Source of the DNA: a virus
Length of the DNA: 31,672 bases
Virus record (IMG/VR): IMGVR_UViG_3300035670_013259
Location: 1 to 31,672 of that record
Reading direction: 5' to 3' (one strand)
The stretch's first letter is position 1. The number at the start of each line of letters is the position of its first letter. Both the position numbers and the translations under genes were made by a program. Positions 6,354-12,749 of the stretch are shown piece by piece. The notes beneath the pieces were generated by a model. The model saw only the letters and a program-made list of their open reading frames with translations, did not search any database and was not told where the DNA came from.

Positions 6354-7132
6354 CCGAGAACACGCCCGCAACGCAGCAGCCATCCACAGCCGTCACGCTG
6401 CCCTCGGAGGACAAGCCCACCATCGCCGGCCTGATCAAGCAGCTTGAGCCGGAGATCGCGCGGGCCCTGCCCCGCGGCCTCGACGCGGACCGGGTCGCAC
6501 GCCTCGCGCTGACCGTGGTCCGACAGAACGCCCAACTCGCCGCCTGCACCCCGCAGTCATTCGCCGGCGCCCTGCTCACCGCCGCGGCGCTCGGCCTCGA
6601 GCCCGGCGTCAACGGTGAGGCGTACCTCGTGCCCTACAAGAACAAGCACACCCGCGGTGTCGAGTGCCAACTGATCATCGGCTACCAGGGCATGGCCAAG
6701 CTGTTCTTCCAGCACCCACTGGCCAGCGACCTCGACGCCCAAGCGGTCTACGAGAAGGACGAGTTCGACTTCGCCTACGGCACCGGCGCGTTCCTGACCC
6801 ACCGGCCGTCTGCTGCAGCCGACCGGGGCGACGTCATCTACTACTACGCGATCGCGCGCCTTTCGACCGGAGCGTCCAAGTTCGTCGTCCTCACACCCGA
6901 GGAGGTCAAGGAACTGCGCCGCGGAAAGGTCGGGCCGTCCGGCGATATCCCCGACCCGCAGCGGTGGATGGAGAAGAAGACGTGCGTCCGGCAGCTCGTG
7001 AAGCTGCTCCCACGCTCCGCGTCTCTGTCCGCGGCGCTCGCGGCCGACGAACAGCTCGGTTCCGGGCTGCGGCGCGCCCAGGTCGCGGAATCTCTGAACT
7101 CCAATCCGGTCACCGGGGAGATCGAAGGATGA
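6350..7132 (+). CDS. recT: RecT-family single-strand annealing protein
   Basis: A 260-residue protein with clear RecT family features: ALLTAAALGLEPGVNGEAYL, then a YKNK-type basic turn and ECQLIIGYQGMAKLFF, and later VLTPEEVKELR and WMEKKTCVRQLVKLLP. It anneals complementary single strands during phage recombination or replication. It forms an operon with the RecE-like nuclease through the ATGA overlap. Confidence 0.95.
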   Translation: MTENTPATQQPSTAVTLPSEDKPTIAGLIKQLEPEIARALPRGLDADRVARLALTVVRQNAQLAACTPQSFAGALLTAAALGLEPGVNGEAYLVPYKNKHTRGVECQLIIGYQGMAKLFFQHPLASDLDAQAVYEKDEFDFAYGTGAFLTHRPSAAADRGDVIYYYAIARLSTGASKFVVLTPEEVKELRRGKVGPSGDIPDPQRWMEKKTCVRQLVKLLPRSASLSAALAADEQLGSGLRRAQVAESLNSNPVTGEIEG

Positions 7133-7314
7133 CCGGGCCGCTTGGCGTCTGGGTTGTCTACGACGGCCTCTTCGAGAACGCCGCCGCCGTGCGGGTGTTC
7201 CGTTCCGAGATCGCCGCCCTGAGGTACGCGCTCGGCAACACCATGAAGGTCCTTTTCGTGAAGTGGGGCGACAGCCTGGACGAAGCCGACACGGCGAGCT
7301 TGGAGTCGTCCTGA
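7129..7314 (+). CDS. Hypothetical 61-residue protein
   Basis: A small mixed alpha/beta protein (GVWVVYDGLFENAAAVRVF; EIAALRYALGNTMKVLFVKWG). The pattern of strand, helix and a later acidic tail recurs in small actinophage early proteins, without known function. It overlaps recT by ATGA and the next gene by TGATG. Confidence 0.65.
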   Translation: MTGPLGVWVVYDGLFENAAAVRVFRSEIAALRYALGNTMKVLFVKWGDSLDEADTASLESS

Positions 7315-7529
7315 TGAGCTGGGTAGGGACGTGCGCGTGCGGGAAGCGGATGTACCGCTCCCGCAAGGAAGCCAAACAGGTCGCTCGCAACGACTTCCCG
7401 AACGACCACCTATCGGCCTACAGGTGCCCCACATCAGGGACCTACCACATCGGCCACCTGCCGGCCGTCGTCCGTGAAGGGATCGCAGACCGGTCGAACG
7501 TCCGCAGCAACCGCAGGAGGGCCTGGTGA
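7314..7529 (+). CDS. Small conserved phage protein with CxC and YRCP motif
   Basis: A 71-residue basic protein: CACGKRMYRSRKEAKQVARN followed by SAYRCPTSGTYHIGHLP. The CxC pair, the later Cys and two His residues suggest a zinc ribbon. Similar small proteins with a YRCP...WHIGHLP ending occur in many actinobacterial genomes and phages; their role is unknown. The ATG at 7314 is set by the TGATG overlap. Confidence 0.72.
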   Translation: MSWVGTCACGKRMYRSRKEAKQVARNDFPNDHLSAYRCPTSGTYHIGHLPAVVREGIADRSNVRSNRRRAW

Positions 7530-7717
7530 GCGCCTGGGCGCGGGGATTCCTCGCCGCTCTGCCGTGGGTCGGGATCGCGTTCGCGCACTCGCTGGCCCAG
7601 AAAGCCCGCGCTGACGTCCACCGGCAGTGGGCTAATGCTGTCACCGCTGCACTTGAGGAACACCTACGGGAAGCGCGCCGTGCTCGACGCGAGTTCGAAC
7701 GGCTGGCCCGGCGATGA
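7526..7717 (+). CDS. Small membrane-associated protein
   Basis: A 63-residue protein with a moderately hydrophobic N-terminal part (WARGFLAALPWVGIAFAHSL) and a strongly basic/acidic helix (EEHLREARRARREFERLARR) likely to form a coiled coil. The GTG start overlaps the upstream stop (GTGA). Function unknown. Confidence 0.6.
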   Translation: MSAWARGFLAALPWVGIAFAHSLAQKARADVHRQWANAVTAALEEHLREARRARREFERLARR

Positions 7718-7887
7718 CGGCCCCGCTCGAGCATGCGCTCAAGGTCACGCGCGACAACACGCCACCAGTCGCGTTCCGAGCCACCTGTGCCTGCGGGATG
7801 CGTTCCGCGCTCGGCACCCGGCAAGCAGCCCAACTCGCCTGCCGTCGCCACGAGTGGGAGCACCACCTCCACGAGCCGGCCGCATGA
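7714..7887 (+). CDS. Hypothetical 57-residue protein
   Basis: A short protein with FRATCACGMRSALGTR near the centre and a His-rich C terminus (RRHEWEHHLHE). The CxC and His residues could bind zinc. The CACG motif also occurs in the protein at 7314. It fits exactly between neighbours, overlapping both by ATGA. Confidence 0.6.
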   Translation: MTAPLEHALKVTRDNTPPVAFRATCACGMRSALGTRQAAQLACRRHEWEHHLHEPAA

Positions 7888-8519
7888 GCCGCCTGATGTC
7901 GGTGGCGTTCACCGAGCAGGCCGTTATCGAGCGCCGGAAGACCGTCACCCGCCGCAAGGGATGGCAGTTCCTCAAGCCCGGTGAACGCCTCACACTCTGC
8001 CGCAAGGTGCAAGGGCGTCGGAGCTCTGACGGGACGGTCGAGCCGCTCGTGAGGCTGGCTGAGGTCGAAGTAGTCAGCGTCACCCGCGAGTCCCTGCGGC
8101 GCCTCTACGACTGGGAGAACGACCCGATCTACGCCACGCGTGAAATCGCGGCCGAGGGCTTCCTGGGTATGGGGCCTGCGCTGTTCGTCCACACGTACTT
8201 CGTCGAGGCCCAGGACATGAGTGTCGACGACTTCGTGACGCGGATTGAGTGGCGCTACCTCGACACCTACACGAGGCCGTCCACCGACACGGTGCGGCTG
8301 CCCGAAGGTGGCTCCAGGATCACGGTCAAGCGGTGCTGCGACGCCTGCGGCCGCGAGCTCGGTGACGCGACTGAGGCCGAGTTGGACGCCGCCGTCACCG
8401 GTCGGCTGCTTCCGTCTGTCCTCGACGAGTGCGGGAGGCACGCACCAGACGCCGTCTGCACGGCCAAGGATTGCGGCCGGCCGCAGTCAGAGCACGAGTA
8501 CGGGGTGTTCTGCCCATGA
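7884..8519 (+). CDS. ASCH-like domain protein with C-terminal zinc-binding part
   Basis: A 211-residue protein. The N-terminal half (SVAFTEQAVIERRKTVTRR, then KPGERLTLCRK and RLAEVEVVSVTRESLRRL) has the layout of ASCH-fold proteins, where a [K/R]T.TRR segment lines the ligand groove. The C-terminal part has CCDACGRELG and later Cys pairs, suggesting a zinc ribbon. ASCH proteins bind RNA or modified nucleobases; some are amidohydrolases for N4-acetylcytidine. The assignment is from pattern only. Confidence 0.7.
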   Translation: MSRLMSVAFTEQAVIERRKTVTRRKGWQFLKPGERLTLCRKVQGRRSSDGTVEPLVRLAEVEVVSVTRESLRRLYDWENDPIYATREIAAEGFLGMGPALFVHTYFVEAQDMSVDDFVTRIEWRYLDTYTRPSTDTVRLPEGGSRITVKRCCDACGRELGDATEAELDAAVTGRLLPSVLDECGRHAPDAVCTAKDCGRPQSEHEYGVFCP

Positions 8520-8872
8520 ACTCTGACGAGTTGACTGGCGGGCGGTGGGTGCGGAGCGGTGGCGTGACGCGCTTCGTGCCTGACGATCCGGCTGCGTGGG
8601 CGATCAAGCGTCAGGCTCCGCTCGTCGAGGACCACACCGCCGACGAGGTCGCGGAGATGCTGATCGGCGTCCTGCAAGGCCTTCTGAGCTCGCTCGACTC
8701 GATACCGATCCGCAGCCACCACTCGTGCCCCGACTGCGGATGCCTCCTACGCGTCCCGCACGAGCTGTGCCCGGCTTGCGCCATCGGCTGGTGCCGCCAG
8801 CAAGAGGTCCGGGCGTCCTGGCACGCCGCAACCGTCCACTACCGCCCACACGAGGAAGGCGCCGCAGCATGA
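8516..8872 (+). CDS. Zinc-ribbon protein
   Basis: A 118-residue protein with a C-terminal double CxxC: CPDCGCLL and CPACAIGWC (residues about 66-92). The N-terminal part (GGRWVRSGGVTRFVPDD) is a short beta segment common in phage zinc-ribbon proteins, followed by a helix. Probably nucleic-acid binding or structural. The ATG at 8516 overlaps the ASCH gene stop and its stop overlaps the next start. Confidence 0.68.
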   Translation: MNSDELTGGRWVRSGGVTRFVPDDPAAWAIKRQAPLVEDHTADEVAEMLIGVLQGLLSSLDSIPIRSHHSCPDCGCLLRVPHELCPACAIGWCRQQEVRASWHAATVHYRPHEEGAAA

Positions 8873-9261
8873 CGTGGCTCAAGGTCGACGACAAGCTCCA
8901 CGACCACAGGAAGGCCCGCAAGGCTGGCACAGCAGCGATGGGGCTCTGGGTCCTCGCCGGCTCATGGTGCGCCGCGAATCCCACCGATGGGTTCGTGCCC
9001 GAGGCGATCGTCGTCCGCTGGAGCACTAAAGCGATGGCCGGACGGCTCGTGGACGCGCAGCTCTGGCACCCGGCCGAACAGGACGGCGAGGCCGGGTGGC
9101 AGTTCCATGACTGGCACGAGTACCAGCCCTCAGCCGCCGACGTTGCCCGCAACAGGGAGAAGAAGGGACATGCCGGCTCCGAAGGCAACCATCGTCGCTG
9201 GCATGTCCGTCGCGGGATCGTCAGCGATGAGTGCGACTGGTGTTTGGGAGTCGCATCGTGA
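8869..9261 (+). CDS. Phage replication-module protein (short DnaD/HTH-type N-terminal domain)
   Basis: A 130-residue protein that begins MTWLKVDDKLHDHRKARKAG, then AMGLWVLAGSWCAANPTDGF and WHEYQPSAADV. This winged-helix-like domain is found at the start of replication-module proteins of many actinophages, which are often longer. The C-terminal part ends in a Cys/His segment (CDWCLG). An overlapping frame after the stop encodes a Pro-Asp-Thr-Arg repeat, which in relatives can be a C-terminal tail, so this gene may be shortened. The exact role in replication is inferred from context. Confidence 0.65.
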   Translation: MTWLKVDDKLHDHRKARKAGTAAMGLWVLAGSWCAANPTDGFVPEAIVVRWSTKAMAGRLVDAQLWHPAEQDGEAGWQFHDWHEYQPSAADVARNREKKGHAGSEGNHRRWHVRRGIVSDECDWCLGVAS

Positions 9262-9440
9262 TCGCAGAAACGTCGCACCGTGCGACAGGTGTGCGAATCG
9301 GGTCCGAATCCTCCCGACCCGACCCGACCCGACCCGACCCGACCCGATATCTAGTACTTGCGTTTTCTTGTCTGTTCAATCCATCAAGTCCAAATCGTTC
9401 AGTAAGTGATGGGCCGCGTCGATTGGCATTGACGTGTTGA
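9258..9440 (+). CDS. Doubtful 60-residue frame over the CCCGA repeat
   Basis: The GTG at 9258 overlaps the upstream stop (GTGA) and the frame runs to 9440. The product contains RPDPTRPDPTR from the pentamer repeat and has no recognisable domain. It could be the displaced tail of the preceding protein, a small gene or no gene at all. The context of tight overlaps argues slightly for it, the low-complexity content against. Confidence 0.25.
   Translation: MIAETSHRATGVRIGSESSRPDPTRPDPTRYLVLAFSCLFNPSSPNRSVSDGPRRLALTC
9313..9347. repeat. Seven tandem CCCGA pentamers
   Basis: Seven exact CCCGA units in a row (35 bp), followed by a relatively AT-rich stretch (about 9348-9410). Because the unit is 5 bp, unit loss or gain changes any reading frame across it. 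An iteron-like or unwinding role at an origin is possible because it follows the replication-module gene, but slippage of a coding repeat is also possible. Confidence 0.9.
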
Positions 9441-9826
9441 GCCGCAACGAAGCCGAACGTCTCGCACAGGCCATCTCGTGCCTACGGCCCGAGTGGCCAG
9501 TCGCATCCCTGCTGACCTTCATCGGAAAGCGGAAGAACCGACCACTGCTCGACCTGACCATCGAACTCGCCTGGGTCGCACAGCTCGAGGACACCAAATC
9601 GCCAGCACGCATCGACGAAGCCGGCCCGTGGAAAGCGGCAGTGCGTGGCGCCGAACCCGTGAACACGTCCGCTGTCCTCGGTTCCATCGACTTCGAAGCT
9701 GACTGCGCCGAATGTCTGAAACCACGCGAGCACCTGTGGCACGGCGGCACCGGAACCATCCACGACCACGAGTTCGCCGCCAGACGAGACAACCAGCCCA
9801 CACCACGACAGGAGACCCGCGCATGA
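9434..9826 (+). CDS. Conserved phage protein of the replication region
   Basis: A protein of about 130 residues: an N-terminal helix (SRNEAERLAQAISCL), PVASLLTFI, then DLTIELAWVAQLEDTKSPARI and a GPWKAAV motif. This ILDxGPW-like layout is seen in small actinophage proteins next to replication genes. The C-terminal part has CAECLKPREHLWHGG, a possible zinc site. The start is uncertain: GTG 9434 or TTG 9437, both without a clear ribosome binding site. Confidence 0.65.
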   Translation: MLSRNEAERLAQAISCLRPEWPVASLLTFIGKRKNRPLLDLTIELAWVAQLEDTKSPARIDEAGPWKAAVRGAEPVNTSAVLGSIDFEADCAECLKPREHLWHGGTGTIHDHEFAARRDNQPTPRQETRA

Positions 9827-9856
9827 GCCACACAACATCCGCGACGGAGCAGACCA

Positions 9857-10009
9857 ATGGCTGAACAACTCGCAGTAGCGAACACCGCGTATGACAAATG
9901 GCTGGAACGCATTGACGACAAGCGGCCAGACGCTCTCCTGACCTATATGGCGTTCCTTGGCGGGTTTCAGGCAGGGCACGACGCCGCGACGGAGGTTGAG
10001 GACCGATGA
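9857..10009 (+). CDS. Small hypothetical protein ending in ATEVEDR
   Basis: A 50-residue helical protein (MAEQLAVANTAYDKWLERID). Its last codons lie in a 35-bp sequence repeated at 10548-10582. Just upstream, a 13-residue frame (9823-9864) starts by ATGA overlap and contains the related ATE triplet followed by this gene's ATG; it may be a leader or a gene remnant. The stop overlaps the next start by ATGA. Confidence 0.55.
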   Translation: MAEQLAVANTAYDKWLERIDDKRPDALLTYMAFLGGFQAGHDAATEVEDR

Positions 10010-10011
10010 GC
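9977..10011. repeat. Junction repeat A, copy 1
   Basis: A 35-bp sequence, from CACGACGCCGCGACGGAGG to the start codon region ending GATGAGC, identical to 10548-10582. It encodes the last residues HDAATEVEDR of one gene, contains a GGAGG ribosome binding site, and includes the ATG of the next gene, so it is a movable translation start junction. Confidence 0.95.
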
Positions 10012-10440
10012 CAGAAGCCGCAAATCGCACGACAAACCGCCCGCAAACGGCTGGCATTACGACTGCTTTACGCCGACCGTCTCCGTCTGGCCCGAATCGT
10101 TGGCGCTGACACGTGGCAGCACGCCGTCATGGCTTTGACTGGCACCGAATGGGGAAGCGACTACGGCCCACCCTTCGCCAAGACTTTGCGTTACCAGTGG
10201 GCTGACACCGAACGGGTTTTCGCCAACGAAAACGACGGCATGGAGTTGTGGTTCGGCTACACCGACAAGTGGGAATGGCACATCGGCAACAACGAAGTGC
10301 GGATGTTGACCAAGTGGCTGATCTGGGATTGGTGGATCAAAGCCCGTTGGTTGGGTCTGCGTCGCCCGGTCTACTACTGGGCGCTCCACTCCGTTGTTTC
10401 CAAGTGGCGCAAGCAGGGCCCTGATCGGGAGGAAGCATGA
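10006..10440 (+). CDS. Hypothetical Trp/Arg-rich phage protein
   Basis: A 144-residue protein rich in Trp, Tyr and Arg: ARKRLALRLLYADRLRLARI, then WEWHIGNNEVRMLTKWLIWDWW and RPVYYWALHSVVSKWRKQ. The C-terminal part resembles a membrane-edge amphipathic helix pair rather than a true transmembrane segment. No family is recognised. It starts within junction repeat A and is followed by repeat B. Confidence 0.62.
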   Translation: MSQKPQIARQTARKRLALRLLYADRLRLARIVGADTWQHAVMALTGTEWGSDYGPPFAKTLRYQWADTERVFANENDGMELWFGYTDKWEWHIGNNEVRMLTKWLIWDWWIKARWLGLRRPVYYWALHSVVSKWRKQGPDREEA

Positions 10441-10479
10441 CCGCCAACATCCCCGACAGCGCGGTCGAGGCAGCAGCGG
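10437..10479. repeat. Junction repeat B, copy 1
   Basis: A 43-bp sequence encoding MTANIPDSAVEAAA plus one base, identical to 10870-10912. It forms the start of two otherwise different short genes. The peptide resembles the N terminus (IPDxAVEAAA) of a widespread family of small phage proteins. Confidence 0.95.
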
Positions 10480-10580
10480 GAGCGGTAGCCGAAGCCCTAT
10501 ACGGAACCGAGTTGGGCGGGTTGAAGAGTTGGGCACACGCCGACTGCCACGACGCCGCGACGGAGGTTGAGGACCGATGA
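10437..10580 (+). CDS. Short protein of the IPD-AVEAAA type, flanked by repeats B and A
   Basis: A 47-residue protein beginning MTANIPDSAVEAAAGAVAEA and ending HDAATEVEDR. The first 14 residues are repeated at 10870 and the last 10 are repeated from 10009. It looks like a shortened or recombined member of a small actinophage family whose longer members begin IPDEAVEAAA. Function unknown. Overlaps both neighbours by ATGA. Confidence 0.55.
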   Translation: MTANIPDSAVEAAAGAVAEALYGTELGGLKSWAHADCHDAATEVEDR

Positions 10581-10582
10581 GC
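10548..10582. repeat. Junction repeat A, copy 2
   Basis: Identical to 9977-10011 over 35 bp. It carries the end of the upstream small gene, GGAGG and the ATG of the DUF3850 gene. Confidence 0.95.
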
Positions 10583-10873
10583 ACGCACATCCTGAAAACG
10601 AATCAGGTCTACTGGGACGCTGTCCGAGAAGGCCGTAAGACATTTGAGGCACGCCGGAACGACCGTGGGTTCCAGACCGGCGACCGACTCGTACTGCTAC
10701 CTGAGGGCTGGTGCGAATGCGGCAAGCGTGACTGCTCGGCCAACTACGGCAAACCGGACCCGATGACGCGCCTCGTCACCTACGTGTTCTCCGGTGACCC
10801 GAGTCTGCGCGACAACGGCGGAATCGTCCCCGGCTATGTCGTACTCGGGCTGAAAGACGAGGCAGGCGCATGA
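10577..10873 (+). CDS. DUF3850 (ASCH superfamily) protein
   Basis: A 98-residue protein matching DUF3850: HILKTNQVYWDAVREGRKTF, EARRNDRGFQTGDRLVL, and a C-terminal VPGYVVLGL strand. These are ASCH-like small proteins thought to bind RNA or a nucleotide, common in phages, with no settled function. An insert with CECGKRDC may bind a metal. Its start lies in junction repeat A; GGAGG is 10 bases upstream of the ATG. Confidence 0.85.
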   Translation: MSTHILKTNQVYWDAVREGRKTFEARRNDRGFQTGDRLVLLPEGWCECGKRDCSANYGKPDPMTRLVTYVFSGDPSLRDNGGIVPGYVVLGLKDEAGA

Positions 10874-10912
10874 CCGCCAACATCCCCGACAGCGCGGTCG
10901 AGGCAGCAGCGG
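10870..10912. repeat. Junction repeat B, copy 2
   Basis: Identical to 10437-10479 over 43 bp, again starting at an ATG that overlaps the stop of the gene before it. Confidence 0.95.
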
Positions 10913-10962
10913 ACGCATGGAAATCCGCGCTCCGCATCGTCAGGGGTGACAGTGATGCGTGA
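10870..10962 (+). CDS. 30-residue remnant of the IPD-AVEAAA family
   Basis: A short frame that begins with the same 14 residues as the protein at 10437 and then diverges (DAWKSALRIVRGDSDA). Its length and its shared beginning suggest a truncated duplicate. It may still be translated, since its start overlaps the DUF3850 stop. Confidence 0.4.
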   Translation: MTANIPDSAVEAAADAWKSALRIVRGDSDA

Positions 10963-11038
10963 TCTATTCATGGCTGTCATGGCCGCCCTGTGGATCACGG
11001 GCATGTGGTGGATGTTGGAAACGGGGTTGCAGCGATGA
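10955..11038 (+). CDS. 27-residue membrane peptide
   Basis: MRDLFMAVMAALWITGMWWM followed by a short polar end (LETGLQR). It is a single hydrophobic span with a purine-rich AGGGG about 7-11 bases upstream. It overlaps the stop of the 30-residue frame and, by ATGA, the start of the next gene, which supports translation. Such small phage peptides may act in the membrane, but no role is shown. Confidence 0.5.
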   Translation: MRDLFMAVMAALWITGMWWMLETGLQR

Positions 11039-11631
11039 GCCGCGCCGACATTCTCGCCAAGGTCACCGACGTGCTGCGGGACTACGGGTGGATGCAAGAC
11101 GACCACATTGAGGCACTAGCCGCCGTCATCGCGGACGCACTCGCGCCCCACATGGCAGCGGCGTGGGACGAAGGGTTCGAGCAAGAACGGAAACGGAGCC
11201 TTCTCATGACGCCAGAGCGTCTGACGGAGATTCAGGGATGGTTCACCGAATGGGACGGGCCGGTCGCACGCAGTCTGGTGGCCGAACTCGTCACAGCCCT
11301 TCATGAAACTCAGCGGCGATTGAGGACAACGACGGTTGAGCGTGATGCAGCCGTGAAGTTTGAGCGCCTTGCTCAAGCCGACGCGCTACGGCAGGCAGCA
11401 GATGAGTTCGGCTCTCTAGTTCGAGATGCTGACGACGAAAACAACCCAGAGAACCACGTCCGCCTTTGGCTCCGTGACCGCGCTGACAAGTACGACCGGA
11501 CGGAGGCCGACATGACCATCCAAGAGTTCCAAGCCGGATGCGCCCACAACTTCGTGAATCTGTCCTCGTTCGGTGACCCGTATCGCAGATGCCAGAACTG
11601 CGGACTCGTTGAAGACCGGACGGAGGCGTGA
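11035..11631 (+). CDS. Coiled-coil phage protein with C-terminal zinc-ribbon segment
   Basis: A 198-residue protein. The N-terminal part is helical (ILAKVTDVLRDYGWMQDDHI), the middle (MTPERLTEIQGWFTEW; AELVTALHETQRRLRTTTVE) resembles the ERLAEI...LLxELxRLR family of small actinophage proteins, and the last 40 residues hold CAHNF...RRCQNCG, a zinc-ribbon-like part. An internal ATG at 11512 with GGAGG 6 bases before it could start a separate 39-residue product. The sequence GACCGGACGGAGGC occurs before that ATG and again at the gene's 3' end, so the gene may be a fusion of two small units. Confidence 0.62.
   Translation: MSRADILAKVTDVLRDYGWMQDDHIEALAAVIADALAPHMAAAWDEGFEQERKRSLLMTPERLTEIQGWFTEWDGPVARSLVAELVTALHETQRRLRTTTVERDAAVKFERLAQADALRQAADEFGSLVRDADDENNPENHVRLWLRDRADKYDRTEADMTIQEFQAGCAHNFVNLSSFGDPYRRCQNCGLVEDRTEA
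11494..11507. repeat. Short junction repeat with ribosome binding site, copy 1
   Basis: GACCGGACGGAGGC occurs here and at 11614-11627. Both copies carry GGAGG shortly before a possible start codon and encode the tail DRTEA. They resemble the ACGGAGG of junction repeat A, so the same kind of end-and-start junction may be involved. Confidence 0.8.
11614..11627. repeat. Short junction repeat with ribosome binding site, copy 2
   Basis: Second copy of the 14-bp sequence, next to the stop of the 198-residue gene and the GTG of the following gene. Confidence 0.8.
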
Positions 11632-12098
11632 CCGTGGACGAAACCAGACTGGCCGAGATAGAGCGTTCGTGGGAGGACTGGAAGCCGCTCCACCAAAAGG
11701 CGCTACATGACGGATTCATGGAGGCGAAGAGGGACATCCCCGAACTGATCGCCGCGCTTCGGGAAGCGTGGGCCGACCATCAGGCCGACGTTGATCTTCT
11801 GAACGCACAGTTTGAGCGAGTGGTCGCAGAGCGCATCGAGGCCCGGGACGAGCGTGACCGGCTGGCCGAGGAAAGCGACCTCTACAAGTTGGAACTCGAT
11901 GCCGCCGATGCTGTGATCGAACGCGTGAAGGCGCTGGCCGACGAGTGGGCAGATGACTACCCCGGCGCCTGTGCTGCCTGCAACCGAACACCTGACGAAT
12001 GGTGGCGGGAACTCCGCGCCGCCCTGGCCGACCCCGAACCCGGTGAGCGGCGGGACATCCACTGCTGCGAAAGCTGCCGACGTCAGGAGCGCGAATGA
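11628..12098 (+). CDS. Coiled-coil protein with C-terminal Cys residues
   Basis: A 156-residue acidic protein. TRLAEIERSWEDWKPLHQKA and DIPELIAALREAW fit the common actinophage layout of a TPERLAEI start followed by a DVPxLLAE helix and a long coiled coil (LNAQFERVVAERIEARDERD). The C-terminal part has CAACN and CCESCRR, perhaps a zinc site. The GTG at 11628 overlaps the upstream stop (GTGA); a GTG at 11634 is possible. It shares its helical layout with the gene before it. Function unknown. Confidence 0.65.
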   Translation: MTVDETRLAEIERSWEDWKPLHQKALHDGFMEAKRDIPELIAALREAWADHQADVDLLNAQFERVVAERIEARDERDRLAEESDLYKLELDAADAVIERVKALADEWADDYPGACAACNRTPDEWWRELRAALADPEPGERRDIHCCESCRRQERE

Positions 12099-12745
12099 CC
12101 CCGAAGGCCATCGACCGGGACCAGCCCGGCACCCTCCAGGACTACGTGGACGCCCTCACCAAAATCACCACCCACGAGGAACGCTTCACCGTCCGCGTCA
12201 CCAACAGCGACGGCACCTCAACCTGGGTCACCCAACGCCACCACACCCGCAGCCTCCCCCTCATCCACCAGCTCGAGGCCGCGATCTACACCACCACCGC
12301 AGAATCCGGAGCACGCGCCGGCTTCGAATCCAAACCCTCCGCACGCCTCGACGCCCTCGACACACTCACCCGAATCGAGGCCGGCACCCTCGACTGGCTG
12401 AAGCGGCTCGACCTCAAGTCCCCCGTCACACTCACACCATCCGGCCCGATCTTCGACCTCTGCCAAGCCGTACAACGAGCCGCAGCCAACGCCGGCGCAC
12501 CCATGCTCCGAGACGTCCGCTCCTGGTGGATCACCGCCCGAACCACCACCGGATGGGACTCACCCGCCTGGCGCCCACGCGCAACCTGCCCACTCTGCGC
12601 CAAGAAAGGCGGACTCCGGATCCGGCTCGACGCCCAAACCGCACACTGCAACGAATGCGGCGAAGTGTGGGACCACACCACCATCGGCCTACTCGCCGAC
12701 CACATCCGAGCCGAAAACGACACGCCCGAAGCAGAAGTAGGTTGA
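12095..12745 (+). CDS. Conserved phage protein with C-terminal zinc ribbon
   Basis: A 216-residue protein. The N-terminal half is helical (DYVDALTKITTHEERF; LPLIHQLEAAIY), followed by a part with ARLDALDTLTRIEAGTLDWL. Near residues 165-190 lies a zinc ribbon (CPLCAKKG...CNECG) and a further helix. Proteins with this layout are frequent in actinophages upstream of the packaging genes, with unknown role; DNA binding is a reasonable guess. Codon use is markedly C-rich compared with the genes after 13.7 kb. Confidence 0.7.
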   Translation: MTPKAIDRDQPGTLQDYVDALTKITTHEERFTVRVTNSDGTSTWVTQRHHTRSLPLIHQLEAAIYTTTAESGARAGFESKPSARLDALDTLTRIEAGTLDWLKRLDLKSPVTLTPSGPIFDLCQAVQRAAANAGAPMLRDVRSWWITARTTTGWDSPAWRPRATCPLCAKKGGLRIRLDAQTAHCNECGEVWDHTTIGLLADHIRAENDTPEAEVG

Positions 12746-12749
12746 CCGC

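Noticed and set aside
6557-7390. Minus-strand frame opposite recT
   Set aside because: Shadow of recT; low-complexity, no recognisable family.
9313-9347. CRISPR-like repeat
   Set aside because: Units are 5 bp with no spacers; a tandem microsatellite.
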